Made by a program: the position numbers and the translations under genes
Notes under the pieces: model-generated
Told to the model about the DNA's origin: nothing
Seen by the model: the letters and a program-made list of their open reading frames with translations, nothing else
Database searches by the model: none
Source of the DNA: Treponema sp.
GTDB lineage: Bacteria > Spirochaetota > Spirochaetia > Treponematales > Breznakiellaceae
Length of the DNA: 9,937 bases
NCBI GenBank assembly: GCA_031273405.1
Contig: JAISRW010000153.1
Location: 1 to 9,937, forward strand
Reading direction: 5' to 3'
Part shown: positions 1-6,926 of the stretch, piece after piece
Position numbering within the stretch: the stretch's first letter is position 1
Layout of the letters: each line of letters opens with the position of its first letter

Positions 1-1
1 G

Positions 2-748
2 CCCGGCGGTAATGGCCGTCATTTTACCATAAATGACTTTGAAGGGCCTTTGGATCTGCTGCTTTTTTTGATAAAAAAGAACGAGATCAACATTTACGAC
101 ATTCCCATCGCCCGGATCACCGAACAATTTCTGGAATATTTAAGCTATGCCGCGGAGCTGGATCTGGAGGAGGTCTCCGAATTCCACACCATGGCGGCCA
201 CTCTCCTGCTCATCAAATCCCGCATGCTCCTGCCTGTGGAAGTAAACGTGGACGACGAGGACGAAGACCCCCGGCAGGAACTGGTGGAGCGTCTCATCGA
301 ATATCAGAAATTCAAAAAGCTTTCGGAATTGATGGAAGACAAGGAAAGAGAAGCCGAGTGGATGATCGAAAGGAAACGGCTCCAGCGGGTCCTTCCCTTT
401 CCTGACGAGGATCTTTGGGAAAAAGCCGATGTCTGGAGCTTGCTGAAAACATTTTCGAGCCTCATGTCCAATCTTTCAAAGGAAAGGATCATCGACATGC
501 ACGAGGAAGTATCGATAAACGAGAAGATCACCCTCCTGCGGGAGCTCCTTGAAGACCGGGGGGAATGTAGTTTTACGGATCTGGTGATCCGCCGGGGATC
601 GGTCCTCGACATTGTCTGCGCCTTTCTGGCGGTTCTGGAAGCGGTTAAGGTACGGATGGTCTTGATCTTTCAAAATCGTATGTTTGGGGATATTATCATC
701 AAGCCCAACCAGGGGTTTCCAAAATCCGACGTTCCGGCGGCGCCGTGA
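2..748 (+). CDS. scpA: Segregation and condensation protein A (kleisin), 5' end off the window
   Basis: ScpA is the kleisin of the bacterial SMC-ScpA-ScpB condensin and bridges the SMC heads to compact and segregate the chromosome in the cytoplasm. The frame is open from base 2, and upstream of the TTG at 50 it reads INDFEGPLDLLL, the hallmark ScpA N-terminus. The gene therefore starts before the window, and 50 is not the true start. Visible in order: FEGPLDLLLFLIKKNEINIYDIPI (SMC-neck binding helices), the TMAATLLLIKSRMLLP helix, an acidic linker (VDDEDEDP), and a C-terminal winged helix ending FGDIIIKP, which contacts the SMC cap. The 248 visible codons are close to full family length, so only a few residues should be missing. 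scpB follows after 31 nt, the standard order, implying cotranscription. Confidence 0.95.
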   Translation, partial: PGGNGRHFTINDFEGPLDLLLFLIKKNEINIYDIPIARITEQFLEYLSYAAELDLEEVSEFHTMAATLLLIKSRMLLPVEVNVDDEDEDPRQELVERLIEYQKFKKLSELMEDKEREAEWMIERKRLQRVLPFPDEDLWEKADVWSLLKTFSSLMSNLSKERIIDMHEEVSINEKITLLRELLEDRGECSFTDLVIRRGSVLDIVCAFLAVLEAVKVRMVLIFQNRMFGDIIIKPNQGFPKSDVPAAP

Positions 749-779
749 TTTGAAAGTCCAACCTTAGATGTAACGTTTT

Positions 780-1331
780 ATGATGGAGTTAAAATTGGAG
801 AAGGAAACGGCACTGATTGAGGCCATACTATACCTGGAATCGGACCCCCTTGACGAAGAGAGTCTCTCCCGTATTTCCGGCCTGGCCCGGGATGTGGCGG
901 AAAAGGCCCTGGAAAATCTTTCGGCCCGCTACGGAGCCGATGACTCGGGAGTGGAACTGGTCCGCATAGGAGGAGGTGTCATGATCTCCCCCAAGAAAGA
1001 GTACTGGGATAGCCTCAAAGAACGGTACGGCAAAAAAAACGAATCCCGCCTGTCCCGGGCCGCTATGGAAACCCTGGCGATTGTTGCCTATTCCCAGCCC
1101 ATAACCCGCGCCGAGGTGGAGGCCATCCGGGGGGTCCAGGCCGACAACATGCTCAGGCTTCTTCTGGAGCGGAACATGATCCGGGAAGTGGGAAAAAAGG
1201 ACGTCCCCGGAAAGCCCGCGCAGTACGGGACTACCAGGGATTTTTTAAAGCTTTTCAGGCTGAACAGCATTGCCGACCTGCCCAAACTGAACGAAAGCGA
1301 GGCGGAGCGTTTTGAACTCGAAAAAGAATGA
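780..1331 (+). CDS. scpB: Segregation and condensation protein B
   Basis: ScpB dimerises and binds the ScpA linker in the SMC condensin complex. The 183-aa length is normal. The N-terminal winged helix covers about residues 8-85. The second carries the family signature SRAAMETLAIVAYSQPITR (92-110) followed by EAIRGV, and GKPAQYGTTRDFLKLF near 144-159 is the usual end of the conserved core. There are two adjacent ATG codons (780 and 783), and no strong Shine-Dalgarno sequence is visible before either, so translation may depend on scpA. The 3' end overlaps the next gene by 20 nt, suggesting one transcript of scpA-scpB-rluB, an arrangement common in many bacteria. Confidence 0.95.
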   Translation: MMELKLEKETALIEAILYLESDPLDEESLSRISGLARDVAEKALENLSARYGADDSGVELVRIGGGVMISPKKEYWDSLKERYGKKNESRLSRAAMETLAIVAYSQPITRAEVEAIRGVQADNMLRLLLERNMIREVGKKDVPGKPAQYGTTRDFLKLFRLNSIADLPKLNESEAERFELEKE

Positions 1332-2049
1332 GGAGAATCCCCAGGACGCCTCCCGGCTTAGGCTCCAGGTTTATCTGGCCCATGCGGGGGCCGCTTCCAG
1401 GCGGGGGAGCGAAAAACTCATCACCCAGGGCCGGGTAACCGTAAACGGCAGTGTGGTGTCGACCCTGGGGGCCAAGGTTCTTCCCGGCGATGAGGTCTGC
1501 CTGGACGGAAAGCCCGTAACCGTCGAAAGCCGCCTGCACTACCTGGCCCTCAACAAGCCCCCCGGCTATATTTGCAGTTCCCGGGACCCCCAGAACCGGC
1601 CCCTGGCCCTGGATCTCCTGCCTCCCTGTAAGGAAAGGCTCTACAGCGTGGGCCGGCTAGACTTCCTCTCCTCGGGGCTCATCCTGTTTACCAACGATGG
1701 CGCCTTTGCCGCGAAAATAGGCCACCCCGCCGCGGAGATTGAAAAAGAATACCTGGTGGAATCCACGGTTCCCATCCCCGGCAGGATGGTGGAAGAATTT
1801 GCCGGGGGCGTCCTCATAGACGGAATCCTGTACCGGGCCGGGGAAATCGAAAAGACCGGGAGCAGATCCCTCAGGGTAGTCCTGATAGAAGGGAAAAACC
1901 GGGAGATTCGCCGGGTCTTTTCCTACTTCCACCTTCATCCCCAATCGCTCAAGCGCATACGCATAGGACCGGTGAAGCTGGGAAACCTGGAAGAAGGGAA
2001 GTGCCGCAGCCTCGGCGCCGGGGAGATAGAAGCGCTAACCGGGAACTGA
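1312..2049 (+). CDS. rluB: RluB/RsuA-family pseudouridine synthase
   Basis: The enzyme converts a specific uridine in ribosomal RNA to pseudouridine; RluB acts on 23S rRNA near position 2605 in E. coli. An S4 RNA-binding domain lies at about residues 15-75 (LRLQVYLAHAGAASRR...GRVTVNG). The catalytic domain follows, with YSVGRLDFLSSGLILFTNDG at 111-130; D117 is the expected catalytic aspartate. The EGKNREIRRVF motif is typical of the RsuA/RluB/RluE/RluF branch. The start is TTG at 1312 with GGAG at 1304-1307; no other in-frame start precedes the S4 domain. It overlaps scpB by 20 nt. The scpB-adjacent position favours RluB over RsuA, but the exact target base cannot be read from sequence. Confidence 0.88.
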   Translation: MNSKKNEENPQDASRLRLQVYLAHAGAASRRGSEKLITQGRVTVNGSVVSTLGAKVLPGDEVCLDGKPVTVESRLHYLALNKPPGYICSSRDPQNRPLALDLLPPCKERLYSVGRLDFLSSGLILFTNDGAFAAKIGHPAAEIEKEYLVESTVPIPGRMVEEFAGGVLIDGILYRAGEIEKTGSRSLRVVLIEGKNREIRRVFSYFHLHPQSLKRIRIGPVKLGNLEEGKCRSLGAGEIEALTGN

Positions 2050-2123
2050 AGGGCGATCCGCCCCGGCCTGTCTCCCTCTTCCCATTTTCCCCCGGCTGTG
2101 ATATATTTCCTTTTCGAGAGAGG

Positions 2124-2149
2124 TTTCCCAAAAATTCTGTTTTGGGAAA
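2124..2149. other. Perfect 10-bp hairpin between rluB and yebC
   Basis: TTTCCCAAAA (2124-2133) and TTTTGGGAAA (2140-2149) form a perfect inverted repeat around a 6-nt loop. No U-tract follows on either strand, so it is not a textbook intrinsic terminator. It sits in the 144-nt gap before yebC and could be an operator, a processing hairpin or a short dispersed repeat. I could not place a confident promoter in this gap. Confidence 0.6.
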
Positions 2150-2193
2150 GGGGCTTTAATTCAATCGAGATTCTTAAACATTAAGGAGTTATT

Positions 2194-2934
2194 ATGTCGG
2201 GCCACAGCAAATGGGCGACTATTAAACACGCGAAAGGCGCCGCCGACGCACGGCGGGGGCAGATGTTCACCAAGCTCATCAAGGAAATTTCCATCGCCGC
2301 CAGGATGGGCGGAGGCAGCGTGGACGCGAACCCCCGCCTCAGGACCGCCATCCTCAAGGCCAGGGCAGCCAATATGCCCAAGGACAATATCGACAGGGCC
2401 ATCAAGAAGGGAACCGGCGAACTGGAAGGGGTCAGCTACGAAGAGCTGACCTATGAAGCCTATGCGCCCGGCGGGGTGGCCGTGCTCATCGAAGTGCTGA
2501 CGGACAACAAAAACAGGGCCGCCGCGGATGTGCGGAATATCCTGACCCGCGCGGGAGGCCAGTTGGCTACCGCGGGCTCGGTGTCCCGGCTTTTTAAGCG
2601 CCAGGGCATCATCACCCTGGACGGGGAAAAGTACACCGAAGACCAGGTGATGGAAGCGGCCATCGAGGGGGGCGCCGAAGACGTGTCCCTCGACAGCGGT
2701 ATCATCGAAGTAACCGCGGCCCCCGAGGATTTTGAGGCCGTGGCCAACACGCTCTCCGAAAAGGGGTTTGAAACCATGAGCGCCGAAATCAGCATGGTTC
2801 CGGAGGCCGATGTTTCCCTGGACGACGGAGGGACCGCCAAGGCCGTCAGGCTTATCGAAAAGCTGGAAGAAAACGACGACGTCCAGAACGTTTATTCCAA
2901 TATAAACATCCCCGACGGATTTGAAAGCGAGTAA
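2194..2934 (+). CDS. yebC: YebC/PmpR (TACO1) family protein
   Basis: This is a cytoplasmic protein of the YebC family. Members have been described as transcriptional regulators (PmpR type) and, more recently, as factors that help ribosomes through difficult sequences such as proline stretches; which role applies here is not shown by sequence. The protein begins MSGHSKWATIKHAKGAADARRG, the near-invariant family N-terminus, followed by FTKLIKEI and ARAANMPKDNIDRAIKKGTG. The middle contains the YEAYAPGGVAVLIEVLTDNKNRAA block. The 246-aa length is typical. AAGGAG at 2183-2188, five bases before the ATG, is the clearest ribosome-binding site on this strand. It overlaps ruvC by 14 nt, and yebC next to ruvC is a widespread arrangement. 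Confidence 0.96.
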   Translation: MSGHSKWATIKHAKGAADARRGQMFTKLIKEISIAARMGGGSVDANPRLRTAILKARAANMPKDNIDRAIKKGTGELEGVSYEELTYEAYAPGGVAVLIEVLTDNKNRAAADVRNILTRAGGQLATAGSVSRLFKRQGIITLDGEKYTEDQVMEAAIEGGAEDVSLDSGIIEVTAAPEDFEAVANTLSEKGFETMSAEISMVPEADVSLDDGGTAKAVRLIEKLEENDDVQNVYSNINIPDGFESE

Positions 2935-3478
2935 GACCGGCCTCCTGAAAAAGGCGGAAAAGCGGGCCGGGGACCGGAGCGGGCCCGAGGCCCGAGGCCG
3001 CCGGATCATCGGTGTGGACCCCGGCCTTGCGTCCACCGGCTGGGGGGTGGTGGAATATTCGGGCAGCCGGCTCCGCTATATCGCCCACGGCTGCATAGAA
3101 ACCCCGGCGTCCCAGGCCCGGGGGGAGCGGCTTTTTTTTATCTATCAGTCTTTTGTCAAAATACTCGATACCTATCAGCCCGGCGAATCGGCCATAGAGA
3201 ATCTTTATTTTGGCAGAAACATCTCCAGCGCCATGGCGGTCGCCGAGGCCCGGGGGGTTCTCTCCATGGCCCTGTCCCAGCGCATGCTGCCGGTTATGGA
3301 GCTTACCCCCAACGCCATCAAGAAAGCCGTGGTTGGGGAGAGTTCCGCCGGCAAGGCCCAGATCCAGGACATGGTCCGCCTTATTTTGGGGCTGCCGGAA
3401 ATCCCCCGGCCGGATCACGCGGCGGACGCCCTGGGGGCGGCTGTCTGCGCGGCCCATTCGGGGGGCTTTTTAAAATGA
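2921..3478 (+). CDS. ruvC: Holliday junction resolvase RuvC
   Basis: RuvC is the endonuclease that cuts Holliday junctions symmetrically after RuvAB branch migration, ending homologous recombination. The core starts RRIIGVDPGLASTGWG. Expected metal-binding residues, numbered from the chosen start, are D33 (VDPG), E93 (AIENLYF), H166 and D169 (PDHAADALGAA). Histidine in the third position occurs in a known RuvC subgroup (Thermus type), so the site looks intact. The start is TTG at 2921 inside the end of yebC. This leaves a basic tail of about 26 residues before the usual N-terminus, and no ATG lies in frame nearer the core. The ribosome-binding site is weak, suggesting coupling to yebC. Tail length is the uncertain part of this call. 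Confidence 0.94.
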   Translation: MKASKTGLLKKAEKRAGDRSGPEARGRRIIGVDPGLASTGWGVVEYSGSRLRYIAHGCIETPASQARGERLFFIYQSFVKILDTYQPGESAIENLYFGRNISSAMAVAEARGVLSMALSQRMLPVMELTPNAIKKAVVGESSAGKAQIQDMVRLILGLPEIPRPDHAADALGAAVCAAHSGGFLK

Positions 3479-3562
3479 AGCACTTTAACCACGGACCACA
3501 CAGACCTCACGGACAAAACGAGAATTTCGAACAAACAGTCTGTGTTGTCCGTGCGGTCAGTG

Positions 3563-3610
3563 GAGCCGGTTCCAAAATCGGTTATTTTGAAACCGGCTCT
3601 TGCAGTTTTT
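3563..3610 (+). terminator. Long hairpin followed by a T-run, possible terminator after ruvC
   Basis: Positions 3563-3578 pair with 3584-3599 over 16 bp with a single mismatch and a 5-nt loop. A run of five T at 3606-3610 follows after six bases. The gap before the T-run is longer than in classical intrinsic terminators, and the hairpin is part of the inserted element, so termination may be incidental. Confidence 0.35.
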
Positions 3611-3686
3611 CAGGCTCAAGCCTTACAAAACCGCGGTTTTCAAGGTTGCGGTTCCACAATTTGACATTTTGGAACTGCCCCAGTGG
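3564..3686. mobile_element. Nested 117-bp MITE-like inverted-repeat element with 6-bp target duplication
   Basis: CAGTGG occurs at 3558-3563 and again at 3681-3686, so the stated span is the element plus one copy of the duplication. Removing it restores a continuous right end of the surrounding palindrome (CAGTGG followed by TTAA). The element ends match as inverted repeats: GTTCCAAAAT at 3569-3578 and ATTTTGGAAC at 3666-3675. Inside are a long hairpin (3563-3599), a 14-bp perfect palindrome AAAACCGCGGTTTT (3627-3640) and a second palindrome (3649-3677). It has no coding capacity, so movement would need a transposase from elsewhere. This is an inference from structure only. Confidence 0.65.
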
Positions 3687-3696
3687 TTAATAATAT
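3669..3696 (+). promoter_or_regulatory. Candidate sigma-70 promoter for ruvA
   Basis: TTGGAA (3669-3674) and TAATAT (3691-3696) are separated by 16 nt, placing a start near 3703, just before ruvA at 3716. The -35 lies in the terminal repeat of the inserted element, while the -10 lies in the flanking host sequence. A perfect TTGACA at 3661-3666 is also present but 24 nt from the same -10, which is too far. Only a weak purine stretch (GAGAG, 3703-3707) serves as ribosome-binding site. Confidence 0.45.
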
Positions 3697-3715
3697 TTCG
3701 TTGAGAGATTAAAGT

Positions 3716-4303
3716 ATGTTCAACAGTTTACAGGGCCTTATTAGCGAGAAACTTTCCGACTCCCTGAGAATCCTTACCGGAGGCGTGGAATGGGAGGTTT
3801 CCGTTCCCGCCACGGACCTGGATCGTTTCGGCGGGCCCGGGGAAGCGGGGAGGGTTTTCGTCTGGCTTTACCATCGGGAAGACCAGATGAAGCTCTACGG
3901 CTTTGCCGATGAAAAGCGGCGCGCTACCTTCCTCGAACTGCTTAAGGTCGAGGGAATCGGCCCCAAGGGGGCTCTCAAGATTCTGGGCGGCATAGGCCAG
4001 GAAGAGTTGGAAAGGGCTTTGGAGGCCGGGGATCTGGCCCGCCTGGAAGCGGTACCGGGGCTGGGGAAAAAGACCGCCCAGAAGATGATCCTGGCCCTCA
4101 AGGGGAAGCTGGCGGCGACGCAAACCGCGTCGGAGGGCCCCTACGGTGAACTGGCGGAAGCCCTGGCGGACATGGGCTACGACCGCCGCGCCGCCGTCGA
4201 AGCCCTGCATAAGGCCGCCGCCCGGCTCCCTCCGGGCCTGACCGGGGAAGAAAAGGAAAAGCGGCTTTTTAAAGAAGCCATCGTCAATTTAAGCGGCTCC
4301 TAA
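3716..4303 (+). CDS. ruvA: Holliday junction branch-migration protein RuvA
   Basis: RuvA binds four-way DNA junctions as a tetramer and loads the RuvB motor. The N-terminal OB-fold domain begins MFNSLQGLISEK, the usual opening, and runs to about residue 63. Two helix-hairpin-helix motifs follow: LLKVEGIGPKGALKIL (75-90) and LEAVPGLGKKTAQKMI (110-125). A flexible linker (132-141) leads to the C-terminal RuvB-binding domain (142-193). The 195-aa length is normal. It is separated from ruvC by repeats rather than cotranscribed tightly, and ruvB does not follow; ruvB being unlinked also occurs in other treponemes. A 188-bp repeat element abuts the stop codon. Confidence 0.95.
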   Translation: MFNSLQGLISEKLSDSLRILTGGVEWEVSVPATDLDRFGGPGEAGRVFVWLYHREDQMKLYGFADEKRRATFLELLKVEGIGPKGALKILGGIGQEELERALEAGDLARLEAVPGLGKKTAQKMILALKGKLAATQTASEGPYGELAEALADMGYDRRAAVEALHKAAARLPPGLTGEEKEKRLFKEAIVNLSGS

Positions 4304-4491
4304 TACCTTGATTAGGCTAAATGAACTGATAAAGAATTTAACCACTGACCTCACGGACCACACAGAAAAATAGGGAAAAGCTGGAAAAATATCGGAAATA
4401 AGCTGATTTTACTTCAAGTTTACCCTTTTTCTTCGTCCGTGTTGTCTGTGTGGTCCGTGGTTAAACCTATTGATTTGACCTAATCAAGGTA
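4304..4491. mobile_element. 188-bp inverted-repeat element bounded by TA, directly after the ruvA stop
   Basis: TACCTTGATTAGG (4304-4316) and CCTAATCAAGGTA (4479-4491) are exact inverted repeats, and partial matching continues inward (AAAT blocks). The outermost TA on each side fits a TA target duplication as made by IS630/Tc1-type transposition. The centre holds the second CCACGGAC palindrome. It has no coding capacity. It begins on the first base after the TAA of ruvA, so it leaves the gene intact and would extend the transcript with a strong fold-back. Confidence 0.6.
4337..4465. repeat. Palindromic CCACGGAC-type repeat, copy 2
   Basis: TTTAACCAC (4337-4345) pairs with GTGGTTAAA (4457-4465). 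As in copy 1, 9-nt units of the CACGGAC/CACAGAC type line both arms. The reverse complement of the right arm matches the left arm of copy 1 over about 22 bases. It lies inside the larger TA-bounded element, either nested or as its core. The spacer between the arms shows no other feature. Confidence 0.7.
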
Positions 4492-4646
4492 GTAGTATAC
4501 TTTCCTTTTTTGTGCTTTTAGCGGTTGAATTTCTTAAAAGAAAATTGCCGTGAAGGGCGCTCTTCAGAATATCTGATCCAAGCCCGCAAATATCGGCCCG
4601 GCTCACGCCGTTGCGGCGGTAGATGGGTAGCTTACGGGAAGGTTTG

Positions 4647-4855
4647 TTTGTAACTACTCAGCCGCCCTCAATAAGCCTCCGTTTAGGGGGCAGCGTAAGA
4701 CTTGCTTGCGCAAGTCTTACGGTAAAGGCAAGGCTGGAGCGCAGGGGGGCCGGACGCAAAGGCGCCGGTATGCGGGAAAATGCCTGGGAACAGGCCCCCC
4801 TCCTTTCCGCCGATAGCGCCGCGGTAGCGGCGCATTAGTCCTGAGTAGTTACAAA
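4647..4855. other. 209-bp stem-closed unit with several perfect hairpins (structured RNA or MITE)
   Basis: TTTGTAACTACTCAG (4647-4661) and CTGAGTAGTTACAAA (4841-4855) form a 15-bp closing stem. Inside are hairpins at 4675-4691 (6 bp with one G-T), 4694-4721 (perfect 12 bp, TTGC loop), and an arm 4743-4751/4793-4801 (AGGGGGGCC with GGCCCCCCT) that encloses 4750-4768. A last hairpin lies at 4816-4833 (7 bp, GGTA loop). Another small hairpin lies outside at 4606-4618. The layout resembles a multi-branched RNA, but a non-autonomous element with terminal repeats is equally possible. The preceding stretch 4492-4646 shows nothing else I can name. A 71-codon open frame here lacks a ribosome-binding site and is not called. 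Confidence 0.5.
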
Positions 4856-4881
4856 AATTTTAATTCCGCCCGCTTCCTTGT

Positions 4882-5877
4882 TCAATGCAGAAAACACGCG
4901 GCCTTGTGATTGCTCTTTTCCGCCGAAACCGGTTTTAGCTCAGGCTGGCTTGTTTGGCATTTTTCCATTCGGCGCGGACAGCGGTCGTAGAAATAACAGC
5001 CGGGGCGGCGTATATTCGGGGAAGGTACGTCTCCGGTAAGGATAATCCGCTGCCGTTTTGCCTCAATTTTAGGGTCGGGTATCGGCGCCGACGAAAGCAG
5101 GGCCTGGGTATAGGGGTGAAACGGATTTTGATAGAGATCGCGGTAATCGCTGATTTCTACGATTTTCCCCAAATACATCACCGCAATCCGGTCCGATATA
5201 TACTCGATAACCGCTAAGTCATGGGCAATAAAAAGGTAGGACAGGCCCACTTCCTTTTGAATGTCCTTAAAGAGATTCAGTATTTGGGCCTGAATAGAGA
5301 CATCAAGGGCGGATACAGGTTCATCCGCAAGTACCAATTGGGGATTGAGCGCAAGGGATCGGGCTATTCCGATCCGCTGCCGTTGGCCGCCGGAAAACTC
5401 ATGGGGGTAACGGTTCTTGTAAAACTTGAGAAGCCCCACCATATCCATAAGTTTTTCGACACGGGCTTCAATCTCCCCCTCGTTCATATCAAGGAGCTTC
5501 AGCTTTTTGTAGATCCGCATGGGTTCCGCGATGATGTCCCCCGTTGTCATACGGGGATTTAGAGACGCGTATGGATTCTGAAAAACGATCTGCATATTCC
5601 GCCGGGCTTCCAGCAGTTCCCGCTTCTTCATGGTCGAGAGGTTTTTCCCGTTAAGGTATACATCCCCCGATGTAGGGGTGTAGAGCCGTGAGAGGGCCCT
5701 GACCACCGTAGATTTTCCGCAGCCCGATTCCCCTACAAGCCCCAGTGTTTCCCCTTTTTTAAGGGAAAAAGAAACCTCGTCCACCGCGTAGATAAAACGC
5801 TTTTCTCTTTTAAAAATACCGCGGCTTCCCGCGGGAAAATACATACATAGGTCCTTAACTTCCAGTAAATCGCTCAT
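4882..5877 (-). CDS. oppF: Oligopeptide ABC transporter ATP-binding protein OppF
   Basis: OppF is one of the two cytoplasmic ATPases powering peptide import. Residues from the chosen start: Walker A GESGCGKST (49-57), Q-loop Q100, ABC signature SGGQR (162-166), Walker B LVLADE (181-186), switch histidine H219. The C-terminal peptide-transporter extension (NPFHPYTQALLSSAP, then a cysteine region with C294, C300, C307, C328) marks the Opp/Dpp family. The start ATG at 5877 is preferred over a longer frame beginning at 5952. It has GGAGG at 5884-5888 and its ATG overlaps the oppD stop as ATGA, indicating translational coupling. The 331-aa length is normal. It is the last gene of the operon; the structured unit 4647-4855 lies just downstream. 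Confidence 0.95.
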   Translation of the reverse strand: MSDLLEVKDLCMYFPAGSRGIFKREKRFIYAVDEVSFSLKKGETLGLVGESGCGKSTVVRALSRLYTPTSGDVYLNGKNLSTMKKRELLEARRNMQIVFQNPYASLNPRMTTGDIIAEPMRIYKKLKLLDMNEGEIEARVEKLMDMVGLLKFYKNRYPHEFSGGQRQRIGIARSLALNPQLVLADEPVSALDVSIQAQILNLFKDIQKEVGLSYLFIAHDLAVIEYISDRIAVMYLGKIVEISDYRDLYQNPFHPYTQALLSSAPIPDPKIEAKRQRIILTGDVPSPNIRRPGCYFYDRCPRRMEKCQTSQPELKPVSAEKSNHKAACFLH

Positions 5878-6917
5878 ACCCCGCCTCCATTCCAGCAGCT
5901 TGCCCAGTGGCTGTTTCCGTAATCGGTCTCGCCGGGGTAACTGGTTTTGCATATTTCCTGGGTTTCGGAACAGCGGGGGAAGAAGGGGCAGCAGGGGGGA
6001 AGGTCTATCACATTCGGCGGCTGTCCGGGAATAGAAAAAAGCCGCTCCGAATTCGGGCGGTCCAGCCGGGGCACCGACTTGATAAGCCCCCGTGTATAGG
6101 GATGCTGGGGGTTCTCAAAAATATCCGCGGTAAAGCCCCGTTCCACGATCCTGCCGGCGTACATCACATAGATAGTATCGCACATCCCCGCCACCACGCC
6201 CAGGGAATGGGTGATAAGGATCACCGCCGTCCCGAATTGCCTGGTAAGGCCCTTGATAAGGTCCAGTATCTGGGCCTGAATAGTTACATCCAGGGCGCTT
6301 GTAGGCTCGTCGGCAATGAGGATCTCCGGGTTGCAGGAAAGCCCCATAGCGATCATCACCCGCTGGCACATGCCCCCTGAAAATTGGTGGGGATAGGCGT
6401 CAATCCGTTCTTCCGCCGCGGGGATACCCGCAAGGGTGAGCATTTCCACCGCCCTTTTTCTGGCTTCCTTTTTAGAGAGCTTCTGGTGTAATTGGAGGGT
6501 TTCTATCATCTGGGTAGAGATACGCAAAAAGGGATTGAGGCTTGTCATGGGGTCCTGAAAGATCATAGAGATTTTGGCCCCCCGGATAGAACGGATACGT
6601 TTCTTGTCCATTTTAAGGATATCCTCATCGTGAAAGAGCACCTCCCCTCCCATGATCTTCCCCGGAGGGCTTTGTACCAGGTTCATAACCGAAAGGTTTG
6701 TAACGGATTTACCCGATCCCGATTCCCCTACTATCCCCATGACTTCCCCTTTTCGGAGGAAAAAGGAGACATCGTCCACCGCCTTGACCACCCCTTCATC
6801 GGTAAAGAAATAGGTTTGAAGGTTCTTTACCTCAAGGACTTTTTGGTGCTCAAGAACCGTTTCGTCCCGAACCGCCTGGTTTTGGACTACCTGGTCAGGT
6901 TTTGCCGTATCTGTCAT
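5874..6917 (-). CDS. oppD: Oligopeptide ABC transporter ATP-binding protein OppD
   Basis: OppD is the partner ATPase of OppF in peptide import. It shows Walker A GESGSGKS (64-71), Q-loop Q121, signature SGGMCQR (180-186), Walker B ILIADE (199-204) and H237 in ITHS. The OppD-type tail [17 protein letters not shown] is followed by PGQPPN and a cysteine-rich end (C309, C310, C316, C323, C341). Cysteine clusters of this kind bind an iron-sulfur cluster in some characterised peptide importers; whether they do here is inference. An N-terminal extension of about 27 polar residues precedes the ABC core. The start ATG at 6917 has AGGAGG at 6923-6928. oppC lies 88 nt upstream. The 347-aa length is slightly long. 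Confidence 0.95.
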   Translation of the reverse strand: MTDTAKPDQVVQNQAVRDETVLEHQKVLEVKNLQTYFFTDEGVVKAVDDVSFFLRKGEVMGIVGESGSGKSVTNLSVMNLVQSPPGKIMGGEVLFHDEDILKMDKKRIRSIRGAKISMIFQDPMTSLNPFLRISTQMIETLQLHQKLSKKEARKRAVEMLTLAGIPAAEERIDAYPHQFSGGMCQRVMIAMGLSCNPEILIADEPTSALDVTIQAQILDLIKGLTRQFGTAVILITHSLGVVAGMCDTIYVMYAGRIVERGFTADIFENPQHPYTRGLIKSVPRLDRPNSERLFSIPGQPPNVIDLPPCCPFFPRCSETQEICKTSYPGETDYGNSHWASCWNGGGV

Positions 6918-6926
6918 GGCCGCCTC

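Larger units (their letters stand above)
3485..3690. repeat. Palindromic CCACGGAC-type repeat, copy 1, interrupted by an insertion
   Basis: The outer ends are TTAACCAC (3485-3492) and GTGGTTAA (3683-3690), an exact inverted repeat. Inside the left end runs a 9-nt periodic string with units CACGGAC, CACAGAC, CACGGAC spaced by two variable bases. The right arm (about 3536-3563) reads the reverse complement of the same units. A second copy lies at 4337-4465. The right arm is split by the element at 3564-3686. A 71-codon open frame across this stretch only translates the palindromes and is not called. Confidence 0.75.

Noticed and set aside
2161..3036. 291-codon open frame on the minus strand opposite yebC
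   Set aside because: It lies fully antisense to an unmistakable yebC and the start of ruvC, has no family-like motifs, and is expected from high GC at third positions.
3661..3666. Perfect TTGACA as the ruvA -35
   Set aside because: The nearest good -10 (TAATAT at 3691) is 24 nt away, beyond the normal spacing; TTGGAA at 3669 fits better.
3475..3690. 71-codon plus-strand frame after ruvC
   Set aside because: It translates palindromic repeats and an insertion element, and has no ribosome-binding site or recognisable motif.
3484..4465. CRISPR array from the CCACGGAC units
   Set aside because: Units are 9 nt with two-base spacers and inverted arms; there are no 23-45-nt repeats, no unique spacers and no cas genes.
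4623..4838. 71-codon plus-strand frame inside the hairpin-rich unit
   Set aside because: There is no ribosome-binding site, it runs through perfect hairpins, and its content looks like translated repeat.
5878..5952. Longer oppF start 25 codons upstream
   Set aside because: It would overlap oppD by about 79 nt; the ATG at 5877 has GGAGG at good distance and the classic ATGA overlap.
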